From positions 1-64,000 of the forward strand of contig CAADRB010000145.1 in NCBI GenBank assembly GCA_900708905.1: a stretch of 64,000 bases of DNA, read 5' to 3'. The notes below the pieces were generated by a model, which saw only the letters and a list, made by a program, of their open reading frames with translations, ran no database searches and was not told the origin of the DNA. The position numbers were made by a program, and so were the translations under genes. Shown piece after piece: positions 50,501 through 62,900 of the stretch (positions within the stretch are counted from its first letter, which is position 1; the number at the start of each line of letters is the position of its first letter). The DNA comes from Hymenolepis diminuta. Its lineage: Eukaryota; Platyhelminthes; Cestoda; Cyclophyllidea; Hymenolepididae.

Positions 50501-51967
50501 GATCTCACTTAAATAGTGCGATTGGTCACTCCTCTCATTACAATGTGCACCAATGAGAACCAAATGTGTGACCTCTGATTTTACAATCGAGTACATTAAC
50601 CACTGCGCCACTGACAAACAGAATTTATAATAAGGTAGTTCTATATGCAACGCAAATTAATAAAATATGTTTCCTGACTTTCCTCGTGAAATTCAAATCC
50701 ATTAGGACCAATTCCCAGCCAGAATGTTCCCTTTCCAGAGGTTTTGAGGATGCTTGAACGACCACTGTGTGAGCGTCTGATAAGATTAATAGGAGAACTG
50801 AGGAGGGAAGTGGTGGAGGAGGTTGTATTGGAGACGGAATTATTCAAATGCGAAAGATCCGAAAGGGAAACGGGATAGAGGTGAAGATTAAAATCTGAAG
50901 ATTGTTCCGAGGCCAAGCGAATGAAACGCCATTCAACTGACTCCCGACCTTGACCTTTTAAAGGTGCAAGAAGACTGGGGATATTGTCGTAGAGATAATC
51001 ACTTCCATAATTGTCGATCATCTAAGATAAATAAATTAAGATGTCAGATGTAGCTATAACCATTTATAAACATAAAATCGAACATTATATAACAGAACAA
51101 AAATGTGAAATCTGCTCAATTTTATAGAAAATAGATATATAAACAATAAATTTAAAAAATTTCTCCACTTTAGTTCTCAAGAGGTTCTAAACAACGCAAA
51201 ATCATAAAAAATTCAAAACTTCATTAAAGTTTAAAAAATGTTTAGGCAGATTATGCAGGCACAAATTCTACTTACAAATTGAGGAAAGTGGTCACTCAAT
51301 TTAACGTTGTTTCCATCAACCTCGAGTTTGGATTTATAGCACTTTGAATTGCGTCTGGTTAGCAGATACAGCTTGATGGAAAATGCTGCCAATTGAAAGT
51401 AAATCTCATCACTGCAAAGAAGACCATAATTTAAGACATTCAGCTGGAGCTGCTCATAATAAAGGTGACGCACAACCCTTCCACGAAGGCACTGATTAGG
51501 GACGTAGTATCGAACTCGAAGGTATATTAATATTACACCTGCACCAGCATTCTCAGCAAGTTCTGATGCTTTACTTAAAGAGTATTTATTCTTATTTCGA
51601 GGCAGAAAAAAGCTCTAAAAAGATAAAACTTGATTTTAGGAATTCGAATTAGCTAATAATTGAAATATTTCCGTAAACAACCATATGTCTAGAAGGGCTC
51701 TTTTTCTCCAATGCGGAGAGCCGAATTTCTGGGTTCAAAAACACAAATCCGTAATCTAAAAAAATATTAAAAATATAAAAAATTACCAAGTTTTTTAGCG
51801 AGGCCAAACAAGCGGGATTCTGGAATCGCAAGATAATCGCAAACTTCAGTGTATATATTTGCGATTGTCCAGTTCTTCTCAGCAGTCAAATTTAAACGAT
51901 CATGACCGAATAGATCAACGCTGATAAGGATACGATTTCGAATGTAATGACGAGCTTCAATGGCCAT
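35532..51967 (-). CDS. FRMD6: FERM-domain protein, FRMD6/FRMD1 (Willin)-like
   Basis: Likely cortical FERM protein of the group that includes FRMD6/Willin, linked in animals to Hippo signalling and apical membrane organisation. Minus-strand exons: 51787-51967, 51682-51755, 51276-51614, 51021 to about 50680, 46241-46312, 37259-37290, 36928-37058, 35532-35767; about 470 residues. F1 lobe: ISVDLFGHDRLNL and VCDYLAIPESRLFGLAKKL. F2: LIYLRVRYYVPNQCLRGRVV and SDEIYFQLAAFSIKLYLL. F3: WLGIGPNGFEFHEE, NNLPWVKIDKLSRR and KMTLYTGSSQEARHLFIL, each aligning in order with human FRMD6. The C-terminal tail is short and Ser/Asp-rich. The ATG at 51967 has an in-frame TGA just upstream. The exon 4 to exon 5 junction is unresolved: no donor in exon 4 matches the phase of exon 5, so a small exon between 50.6 and 46.3 kb is probably missing. 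FRMD1 and other FERM proteins remain alternatives. Confidence 0.82.
35768..36927 (-). other. Last intron of FRMD6-like gene
   Basis: About 1.2 kb, donor GTATGC and acceptor TTAACAG on the minus strand. AT-rich, nothing else seen. Confidence 0.45.
37259..37290 (-). CDS. FRMD6: FRMD6-like microexon (32 bp)
   Basis: Flanked by TTTATTGCAG acceptor and GTATTA donor on the minus strand. It encodes GNMSVAMYYPR in phase 0 to phase 2, joining KLSRR from the exon at 46241-46312 to KMTLYTGSSQ in the exon at 36928-37058. The combined peptide fits the FERM F3 strand between the PW motif and the YTG motif. The call requires the inner of two tandem acceptors (GGAAG) for the next exon. Confidence 0.55.
37876..37950 (+). 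repeat. tRNA-derived SINE-like copy
   Basis: A-box-like GTGGTAGCTCAGCGAG at 37877-37892 and a B-box-like segment CTCCGATCGACCC at about 37934-37946, roughly 45 bases apart, as in tRNA-derived Pol III promoters. Its head differs from the other SINE-like copies, so it may be a separate family. It does not fold as a complete tRNA by eye. Confidence 0.5.
45716..45739. repeat. (GACA)n microsatellite
   Basis: About five to six GACA units in the large FRMD6-like intron. Confidence 0.85.
49140..49340 (+). repeat. Dispersed repeat family R2, copy 2
   Basis: Matches 15040-15245: TTATTGGCTAACTAGGCAGC, then CTTTACCA, a TATACAAG box, AAATTTAGTTTCC, and TGCCGTTTGAGC (CCGTCATCTGAGC in copy 1), ending in a CT-rich stretch. 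About 70 percent similar by eye. Confidence 0.6.
50515..50620 (-). repeat. tRNA-derived SINE-like copy
   Basis: On the minus strand: A box TGGCGCAGTGGTTAATG (rc of about 50594-50610), then TGTAAAATCAGAGGTCAC, then a degraded B box TTGGTTCTCATTGG (about 50548-50562). A-box match to the TGGCNNAGTGG consensus is complete. The middle segment is shared with 18750-18830, defining a family. Confidence 0.65.
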
Positions 51968-53935
51968 TTGTATTAAGTATCAATAGCCATGGACCATACG
52001 CACAAGTTTATTTAACGAAATGATAAGAGATTCAAAATAATGCTCAGTTTGGTCAAACTAAAAATTAATATACAAAAACAAGTTAGACAAAGTCCAAAAA
52101 ATATAGTTATCTAATAAATTCCAATGATTTATTTTACATGCAAAAATAAATTTAACTGTGAGTTCAATTTATTTAACTAACTAAATCATACTAAGTTTTC
52201 ATTGATTTCATATTTTATTGATGCACATTTGTACTATTTTGATAAACTAGTACATTATTCAGTGTATGCAGAAACATTTTGCAAAATAATATTCTTACAG
52301 AACGCATGTCTTAAAATTAAATATCAGAAACAACTTAGGTTTAATTTACCGAATGATGCTCCTGCTTCCTTTATCAATAATTTCTGACCACAAATGCCAT
52401 TAACTCAGTTTCATTCGTGTATTAATTTGAGAAATCTTGAACTGATATTCAGTCTTGTTCTAATAGCATGCAATTGCATATGTATATGTATATAGTTAGA
52501 TTTTAATGAGAACTTGTCTACCATAATAACAGTAAATGAAAGACTTAACCATAAGTCTTTAAAGGTTTTCCATATTTATCAAATTTTTAAAATCTTATTA
52601 CTGATAATTTTAAGCTAACATGTTACTTCTTTTAGTGAGCTTAATATTCGGGGCCTAATATTTACCTACAGTCTTCGTCGGTAGGTAGTTTGCGGTTTTT
52701 ATTTGTTTGTAGTCGTCGAAAAATTTTGAAATTGTTTTGTGATATATTAAAGTTAAACAGATTACACATTTGTGTTTCTACTTAAACGTAATTAGTTTGC
52801 TCACGATGTTTTGTATCACTTTCTGTATAATGTTCTAATTTGAGCAAGGTGTCCGTGGAGTTTTTCCACCTATTTGTGCACTGGAGAACCATAAGTACTA
52901 TTTTGCCTTTGTTTACTTATTTTTGTTCGATGTAATTTAGAATTAACCTTGCAGGGTTCAAATGATTTGCTGCTAATACTGAATTTAAGTAATGTTCATC
53001 AATGAAGTTTGAGTACAAGTCTATCTTATTCTTAAATTTTAGTAGTAGTTTGCTGTATTTGGTCAATAATAATTCTGGCTTAAATTCTTGAATTTACATT
53101 TATCAGTAACTGCAGTGGTGAAAGGAAATTTTTTTGTTCTTACATTCAATATGGTCTGTTTTATTCTTGAGGAAATCCTATCATCATTCTTTTGCCAATC
53201 AGTTACTTGGACCGATGTAGCTTTGTTTATTTTCACGGCAGATTTATTCATAGTTAAAGAACTTCTGGAAATTTCTATCCTTGATTTGGATGTTGACACT
53301 TCTCCGCCAGTTGGTGTTGAGGATGGTAATGATAATGGTGATGATGGTTTTTCCAGTTAAATGGTAAATATGATAAATATTTGTATTTTCTTTAGAACCT
53401 TCAAATTGTTTTATAAATAGCTTTAAATTTGTTTCATTAATTTATGCTTAGAAACTGTCTATTTGATCCGCGCAATTTTTACTTTCAATTTTTTTCCGTT
53501 GATATCCTTATGACGGGTATATACGCCATTGTCTGTGTGATTTTTTTGGGATTCTTCTAAACCCCTATTCTTCACTGCTCCTCTGTTTAAAATGTCTGTT
53601 TTCAAGCTACTCCTAGCAGTTTATCTTAACAGCGTCAACAAGTAATTTCTGAAACTTATATTGAGCAGAAGAGCAGTGCCCTAGAAGCCCTGACTAAGAA
53701 TCTCGCTTTCTGGTCCCTAGCACATATAGCTCTCTGAGTTGGCGCTTATATGTAATACCCTTTAGTTTTGTTTTAATTTATCACGATACAGACTATCGTA
53801 GGTTTTATTAATGTGCGAGAAAAATTCATTAAGTTCCCTCTCAATGCTCGATAGTTGTTCAATATGTTCGCCATCTTTAGGTCATTTCACCATGTCTTCG
53901 TACCTCGTTAAACTATTTTTTCCCATCATTTAGAC
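51968..53935. promoter_or_regulatory. Divergent region between FRMD6-like and SPOP
   Basis: About 2 kb between two start codons transcribed away from each other. It must hold the promoters of both genes and a SPOP 5' UTR exon, because an AG acceptor directly precedes the SPOP ATG. No core-promoter motif is recognised. A possible minus-strand exon lies at about 53140-53355 (see findings). Confidence 0.5.
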
Positions 53936-56900
53936 ATGGATTCACAGCGTTTCACAACTCTCGACACCACAGATACCGGTCAGACAGCTCAGGTGGCCAC
54001 AGTGAGTCGGACAGCAACCCCACCACCACCACCACTACCCCAAAACCAGACTCAAACCCAGACACAGACACAACAACAAGGCTCTTCGACGGCCAGTGGT
54101 GAGGGCTTTGCTCCTCCTGTTGTGGCCGAATACTGGTGCCACACTCAAGTACGCGTCTCCAAGCTCCGCTATGTTTGGACTATTTCTAATTTTTCGTTTT
54201 GTCGAGAGGAGCTTGGCGAAGTTGTGAAGAGCAGTGTCTTCTCTTCGGGACCTAACGATAAACTCAAATGGTATGTTCTCACTGGTTTTATTCTGTACAC
54301 CTATAAGTGATTTGTCGTTTGAAGATATTTTAAATTAGTGGTAGTGGTTTTCACCTGTTTATCTCTTAGTTAATGCCGTTATTGAGATTTAAGTGGATGT
54401 TTGGCGCTCATTTCCTTTTTTGTAATGCGCGACATGTCTAGACAATAATCAATATCTCATTCTATCTGGTTAGGCTTTAAAAGCAGTTATGTAGTGATAG
54501 ATTCTTATATTACTACTTCTCCGAAGCCATGAGGCAGCGTTTTCCAAAACTCATTTTGGGTTGAGGGGTAGCATTATTGGCCTTTCTCTGGCAGGAAACT
54601 AGAATTTTTCCAGCCTCATTATTAGTATGACTGTTAGCCTTTCCATTCATTGGATGTGTGTCGATGGACATCAAAACCATTAACACTGACTTGGAACCAT
54701 AATTCTTATTCAAATGCTATAATAATAGTTCATTTTTAAATATAAATAATTGTTACTGCTAATTTTTATTCACAATATAAATACTTAACTTATATTTAAA
54801 ACAGCGTGATATGAGTAAAAATTTCGTACGTTTGTAAAAGACTCATGCCTTTATCTACTAATTTAGGTTGGTAAGCATATTTCGGATTTAATTTACTTCC
54901 TTCTGCTGACTCGCGCTTTTTTCTATTTGGATGTCTTATTGAAAACATTTCTAAAATAGGTAGCTTCTCCTCAATCAAGTGATGAGGAACACTGATTTCC
55001 TTCTGATTTAGAGACCAAATAGCGTTCTGGTGTCACCGAACTTCACAATCGATGGCAATTAAAGATCAATATTCAACTTTTTTCTTTCTGAATAAGCGAT
55101 TCTGACAGAAAATAACTAAAATAAATTAGGTCATTTNNNNNNNNNNNNNNNNNNNNNNNNNNNNNNNNNNNNNNNNNNNNNNNNNNNNNNNNNNNNNNNN
55201 NNNNNNNNNNNNNNNNNNNNNNNNNNNNNNNNNNNNNNNNNNNNNNNNNNNNNNNNNNNNNNNNNNNNNNNNNNNNNNNNNNNNNNNNNNNNNNNNNNNN
55301 NNNNNNNNNNNNNNNNNNNNNNNNNNNNNNNNNNNNNNNNNNNNNNNNNNNNNNNNNNNNNNNNNNNNNNNNNNNNNNNNNNNNNNNNNNNNNNNNNNNN
55401 NNNNNNNNNNNNNNNNNNNNNNNNNNNNNNNNNNNNNNNNNNNNNNNNNNNNNNNNNNNNNNNNNNNNNNNNNNNNNNNNNNNNNNNNNNNNNNNNNNNN
55501 NNNNNNNNNNNNNNNNNNNNNNNNNNNNNNNNNNNNNNNNNNNNNNNNNNNNNNNNNNNNNNNNNNNNNNNNNNNNNNNNNNNNNNNNNNNNNNNNNNNN
55601 NNNNNNNNNNNNNNNNNNNNNNNNNNNNNNNNNNNNNNNNNNNNNNNNNNNNNNNNNNNNNNNNNNNNNNNNNNNNNNNNNNNNNNNNNNNNNNNNNNNN
55701 NNNNNNNNNNNNNNNNNNNNNNNNNNNNNNNNNNNNNNNNNNNNNNNNNNNNNNNNNNNNNNNNNNNNNNNNNNNNNNNNNNNNNNNNNNNNNNNNNNNN
55801 NNNNNNNNNNNNNNNNNNNNNNNNNNNNNNNNNNNNNNNNNNNNNNNNNNNNNNNNNNNNNNNNNNNNNNNNNNNNNNNNNNNNNNNNNNNNNNNNNNNN
55901 NNNNNNNNNNNNNNNNNNNNNNNNNNNNNNNNNNNNNNNNNNNNNNNNNNNNNNNNNNNNNNNNNNNNNNNNNNNNNNNNNNNNNNNNNNNNNNNNNNNN
56001 GTGTTCCGGTTTGCAGATTTATTTGATTTATTTACTTTATGCATTTGTTTTTTGACGAATAAAAGGACGGAAATTGCGCTTACTTCAAGTGTTTTTTACC
56101 GGCTACCGTTTCTTGAAGCGTTTCTTCTTTTTTTATCAGTTCTTATACCTGCATCTGCATCTGTAAAAGAGATTTTTGTAGGTAATGCTGTTAAGGTTAC
56201 TGTCTTCACGCGACAAATTTCCCACGAAGTTCACGTATTCAGTGCATAACTAAGCTATCAATTGAGTTTAAAAAGCTCTGGACTTTTCCCTCAACACTTT
56301 GTCGAAAGTATCACTAAAATGACCCTTATTCTCACTGGTTAAGTCCCCATCGTGGTGGTGAGATATTATTGGTGGCTTAGTCGATCTACATATGCTCTGA
56401 TGTCCTACTCTTCAATGAATGTATTTCATAATTTTATGGCATTATATTGGTAAAGTTTCCTGGGAAGGAATGCCTGTAGTATTTGCAATATATTCCCCTC
56501 AATGTTTGTTTTTTGCGAATGGTATATATGATAATCATGTGATTGCTTTTTTTTAAGTCCTTAGAGTAACGCTTAATATTAAAGAGCTCCATTTATTATC
56601 GAAACTCGTTATTCATGAATTCTTAATGGTAAAACGTGATGGTAGCTTTTAACTATTTTGCGTGTCGATTATTGGCGTTCTAGACATCCGCTATTGTTTT
56701 ACTCATGCGTAAGTATTTCCTTAGGTTGTATTTGTTAAACATTGAAATTATAAATGCACTGGTATTGTTTTAATAATAACTGGATTTTACATATACGATA
56801 GTTAAATGATTAATCTTTTAACTGCTTAAAAAAATGTATAACATATTTCAGGTGTGATACTTTCACGTGTGATTTTCCATCTTTTCACTCAAACAACTTA

Positions 56901-59900
56901 AATTTACTATGAACGTCCTCTTCCTCGTCAATGAAAACATAAAAATCCACTGAAATGAAAGGATGTAGACAACATTAAATGTTAAATTTCACAAAGGGAA
57001 CATGATGCACCATTATGTTCATTTATTAAACAATAAGTATATTAAAATACGAAGAACTAAATGATGGTCAACTGAATTATGTCTGTGCAGTGAATGATAT
57101 TTAAATAAGATGGACAACGACGCATATCTCTACGTATGTGTTTAGTCATCAGACAGATGACTGGTCGAAATCAGTGCATAATGGATCAGATTTATAATCC
57201 TCTATCTCAAACGTTTGTGTAAAAATGTTGCCCAAGTAAAAGCTCATCTTATCTTCGTCTGACCTTTTCTCCGGTCCTCTACATTCCTCAGTATGCAGTT
57301 GGATGTTTCCTTCCTTCCACTAACAAAGTTCGTTTCAGAAATGATGTAGACTTTGCATTTCGATCAAGCTCCTGCCAATAATTTCATCTATATGGACAGT
57401 TGGTATTTTACTTTTCGGCATATTCCGCATTTGTAAACAGAGTTTACAAAGGTGATTTCCACGAACGCATAACCTATTTCTTATTCCTGCTTCCCATAAC
57501 GTCGCCAAATGCATTATGAATATGTTAGAGTGACACCCAAAAAGAAAATGTCACGAGTGGAGTTGAAAGTGGAGTAGTTTTTTTGAGATGGTGCAACTTT
57601 GCACAAATGATTTATTTCAAATGGTCAAAGTGTTAGATTAAATAAGATAGAATCGAAGTAAATGCATCCCGTATGTGCTAGCTTACTTGAAAAGTAAAAA
57701 GGGTATTCTAGTCTGTTGAGCTCCTAAGTTTGGTTCAACAAATGTATTGAGGTAATTAGGATAGAAAGATTGGAAGTGGTGACCTCATAATTCCTAGATC
57801 TAAGAAATGCGTATGTAAGTAGAACTGCTTGCTAGAACTGCTCCATTGCGAATTTCTGTAATTGTCCTTTCCCCAAACTGGTTACTAAGGCTTAGGCATC
57901 CACGTATTGTTTAAAATGTAGAGAATGGAAGTGAATACGAGAAGTCACAGAAATAGTTCCACTAACGTGTACGCCGAGAGCCTAGTGTTCAACACGCCCG
58001 AAGGTCAATCCGGATGTCACAAGATCCGATTATCGCCAGTCAAACGATGCAAATGGTCAATGGCCCCGGTTAATATAGACTGGATATATTCCTTAGTGGA
58101 GAGACACTTTTCCCATTCACTTTACTAAAGTTAGCTTTTGTTTCATGTCACCTTAAGAGCCTGGAAATTTAAGTAAATGAAATTTCAAATACTAGATAAC
58201 CGTTTTTTTTTAGAAAATATCAGTTTATCTATGCTATTCCGAAAATCGGAAGCATAGTTTGTTGCCTCCTCAACAGGAGTATGCTAAAATTCCTTACATT
58301 CCTTCCTGATCTGTGGGGATGCTAGTTCTCCACCTTCTAGCAACAATTTATCACCATTCCCTTTTTGCTTCCTAGAGTAAGACCCGAATTTTCATTAATT
58401 TTGTATTGTCACGCCAGTGTAAACACATGATCTCTGGCGTGTCTCAAGTAATGAAGATACCTCTCCCCCATGATCTTGTTATACATGTTATTAGCAAAGA
58501 TGTCTCGCGAACGTTCCTAATTAGTGGAAAGTTGATAGGATTCAAAGGGATGAAACTACAAGGTATAGATAAATATCAAAGTCCAATTTTCTGAAAATTG
58601 TTCGCTTTGTAACGCTGTTGCTATCACAATTGTACTAGACTATCAATGTATAAAAGTGCCCCAGTGCGCACTATTACTTATGCCGCCGTGACTTATTTCT
58701 AGTTACCAACTCAGTATCCAGTTGGAGATATTTTAACTATGTAAAGTTAATAAAATACTAGTTACTTCACGGCTCTTATATTATTGGAATCTTTATATTA
58801 ACCGCTGCTTTCTTGTCCATAATCGATTTAATTTTGAACTATGAAGATCCAAAATACGCTGACTCAATCGATCTCATTTTTTCCAATTGTGTGTTATACA
58901 ATTTTCGTATTTATTTCGTATGAATGATCGCATTGTTAAGCTAAGTACGCCAGTTCCATAAATTATGAGTTGGCCCGACTAAAGGTTTGACGCTAGTCCT
59001 AGTTGGACGCACCAAAGCATGGTGAATTTTCGGTATTTGGGTGAATGTTGGTGCATATTTTAACGCCTCCTTTTGACAGTAGTGATATGACAGCAATAGT
59101 ACTCGTGTTTAAGATAGCAGCTCTAATTTAAAATTGAAGTTAAAAGTTGAAGCAAAAGATGGTATTTCGAGGGAAGTGAGCATTTTAGTTTTGTGGTATA
59201 GAGTTGCCCACTTTCGGTGTGCCACTTTTGTACAGCCAGTGGAACAAACATTGTCATTTAAGTTACAATAGGCTCACAAATGATAGTGCAAGTGATATGC
59301 CTATGCTTGACTGTGGAAGATGAACAATCATACTTAATGGGGCCCATATTTGCGAAGATTTAGCTGAAAAGAAAGCGTTTTTAAGGGCTTATTTAACCAG
59401 TACGGGCCAATGAGAATCATCAGAAGGGATTTGGGTGCGCTTAAATGTTGAAGGTCTTCTACTCAGTTCATAGGAAAACTTCCATCGTTTTCAGCGTTAC
59501 AAAACTAATTAGGCTAAACTGATTTATAGAGGGACGGCAAGGAAGGTCAAATATGTAGTGCATGCATTATTCACTGCTCATGCACTAATGATATTCGTGT
59601 AAGTTGGGTGAGTGCCTGCAAATTGAATCGTGGGGGCCTCAGTGATGCTACTTGTTACATTATTTGGACGAAATGGAATAATTTCGTCAATTGTTCTCTA
59701 CAAATTGATGGGGGATGTTTTCTTTCGGCTCTGAGTAGCGGAAGCGCTCTGCCCTCGTTGTGGGCAAATAGCACACGAGAGCAGGGTATTTTTAGCCTCA
59801 AATGTTTTGAAAGGACAGTGCTCTTTACTTCTGATGAAGTCCTTTAATTTACCTCTAGGGAAGGAGCGAGATTTGTGTTTCTTTATCCGAAGGGTATTTC

Positions 59901-62900
59901 ATGGGAACGTGGCATTTGCCTTTTATCCCTTCTTCGATCCACTCTCTAGTACATAGTTATGTATATTTCAGCAGCTGATAAAATGCACACTAGTTATTAC
60001 CTGTGGCAAACAAAAGCACAGTTTATTGTAGATTTCATGAGGGAGTAATAGGAACAGTAGAATGACCCCATAGGAGTTGAAATAGGGGGTAGGGAGTCGA
60101 GTAGAATTAGAGAATGGAGCATGTGCATGGAAAGAATTGCACATCACTCGACTTCTTTGTTCCTCCAGTTGTCCACACTTTTACTGCATCATGTAGGAGG
60201 TTGAGATTCTAGAGATTGATCCCCATATATCTTCGTGGGTTGATGTCTGCGATGTTCGGAGATTATTGACCAGTGGCTAGTCATGCCATCTTGATTAATT
60301 TTCCGCTTCCAATACTTAAAAGTGGCAGGTTGATGCTAGTTAATATAGGTTCATTTTGTTAAACTCGAGCTTAATGTTCCAATTAATGGCATTATATCAT
60401 GTCCTTCTTCATTCTGAGTACCTTGGATCGTCAAGTTTGGTTGGATTTTGGTAGAGGAGTGTGCTGGATTCTACTGACTTCAGGGCTGAAGATGATTTTC
60501 TCGTATGTTCATTTAGACGCATTCACGTTTAGGAGGATAAATGTTAGTGCCAAATCTTTCGTAGCATTAAGTTGCGATTTTGTCTCTCCCTCACTTAGTT
60601 AAAAGGAGCAGTCGTTGTCTTGTTGTACCGCGAAGACGAATGGGCTGAATGCCGTGATCGTAAAAATTCCTGAGCTTGTTCATTCGACTTCTGAAGTATT
60701 TAACATCGTTTCGTTGCTATTTCTGTTTTGTTGTTCTCCTCCCAAAAGGTATGAATAATCGTAATGTAAGCCAGGGCGCCTATTCATCTATGAAGCTTTC
60801 TGTCCTTCAGCCGGTGTGTTTATATTCTTCCTTCCGTTTGCGCTACCTTTAGGTGCCTCCGCATAAACCCCAAAGGTCTAGACGAAGAAAGCCGTGAATA
60901 CTTATCATTGTACCTCCTTCTCATCAACTGTGGATCAAAGAGTGAGGCTAGAGCTAAATTCAAGTTCTCCATTCTCAACGCTAAACGTGAGGAGACTAAG
61001 GCTATGGGTAGGTGATTTGTCCATTTTTCCCCTATCTTCATATTGAAGTAGTGCTTAATTCCCTACTTTTTCTTTCTTTTTTCCAGAGAGTCAGAGGGCG
61101 TATCGTTTCGTTCAGGGCAAAGATTGGGGCTTCAAGAAGTTCATTCGTCGGGATGTGCTTATGGATGAGGCTAGTGGACTTCTACCCAGTGATCGTCTAA
61201 CAATTGTTTGCGAGGTGAGTTTTCCTACTCTGTCCCGATCATATACATTTGCAGTCGTCTGTGATAATTGACAATCGTGTTTGTCCAAAGGTAATGATAT
61301 ATGACGAGGTAAGACTGTGTTTCTCTGTGTTTTTCTATCTCTAGTTTTCGGATTTCGTTAGCTTTTTAATTCCAATTTCTTAGAATATGCTTACTCTGTT
61401 GGACAGCTAGATATTGTCATTATTATTTGTTGACTTTGGTAGTGTAAGAAGCTTGTGCAATTTTAATCAAGGGAAGGAATTTGAATAACGGGAACAGTGA
61501 ACGAGCTCAGTATGGTATGACACGGTCAAGGAGTTGAAGAGGTCAGGACATTAAGATCCTCACTTTGTTTGAAGTATGGGAGCATTGCGTTGTCCACATT
61601 CTCGAAGTCTATTGTTCACTACGCAATGTCCTAATGCTTAAATTGAATGATTTGGCCTCCTGCTTCATGAGTGAGCTTATGTGCACTGTGCTCGTAGCTG
61701 GTTGATCGGTTGATCTAATTCCGTGGTTGGTCATGCCACTCAGAATTACTTTTATGAACAGGTGGATGACACAAGTAAGGACATTTTTAACATGGCTGTT
61801 CTCACTGAGATGCGCCTTATGGCATTTCTAGTAGTTCAGGGAACTGCCTGTACGGGTTCCTGTTAGTTCTCGCCTAATCCTTCTCCTTAAAAGTGTATTT
61901 TAAAGGCCTACCCCTACAACAAACCGTCAATGTGTCTTTTTACTTTGATCTCCACTGTGTGTGTGGAGGAACGGATTAGAGTGTGAATGTGGAATTTCCT
62001 GAAACCATATCCGCGCACATAACAAGGGACTACAAACAAGTTGTGTCTTGTTTTCGTAGGGTCTTGGTGTGTTGTGATGCGATGTGTGTGTTTACTAAAT
62101 TTCTGTTTACATCCTCCTCTTACCAAGAATGCATGTAAAGAATACATGAATAAACGGTGTCAAATATCTAGGTTCATTGTGACTGTTTTATCATCGTACT
62201 GTCGTTTGGTGCTTATTAATTTTATTGCTTGTGGTCTGTCAATGAGTTTGTAGATGCCTTGCAACACCTGAATTTTTGGGCTGCTTGACGTCTAAATCAT
62301 TGATCACTTGAATCAAAATCAAAGTGTTCTATGATCACACTAATCTTGTTGACCGTTCCTTCACGTTGGTTATCGATCAATTCAAGCGAATTTCTGCGTA
62401 CTGTCTATAACTCACCATTCCTATACGCATGCACTACCTTAGCTGCGAGACCGATGTCTCCTTCCTTCTCTCCTACGTCTTTTCCAGCCATAATTTCTGT
62501 TTTCATTCTACTTTGTTGTTGTTGTTGTTGTTGTTGGATAACAGTTGCGGCAGTTGTAATAGTGAAGGCTTAGCATATTCTGCCTTTGCATGTTTTGACG
62601 GTTCCTTAGCTGTAACCTTTTCTGTATAAGTTGTTGTCTTAACGGGCAAAGCGATCATTCCATTCAATGGTTAAAGTATGATAGGTTAGTTCACTGTACG
62701 CGATCTCGCATTTGCGTATTTGTCTACTTATAGATTACTGCAGGAGGCAAGGAAAACCATGAAAAGTGGCTTTCAAGAAGTCATTCCTTGCGCTTTCTCC
62801 TTTGTGCATATCATGCGTGGTGTTTCCATACTGTTAATTAGCGGTCTATTGTCATTTATCTGGGCAAAAACGCGTAGAATTATTTGTGATTTTCAATCTG

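Larger units (their letters stand above)
46313..50640 (-). other. FRMD6-like intron between F3 exons
   Basis: About 4.3 kb that should contain one missing small exon of the FRMD6-like gene. It includes the second R2 repeat copy (49140-49340) and the SINE-like copy at 50515-50620. No other coding signal. Confidence 0.45.

Noticed and set aside
55073..56044. Long open frame across the N gap on the minus strand
   Set aside because: It consists almost entirely of unknown residues from Ns; only a few real codons flank it.
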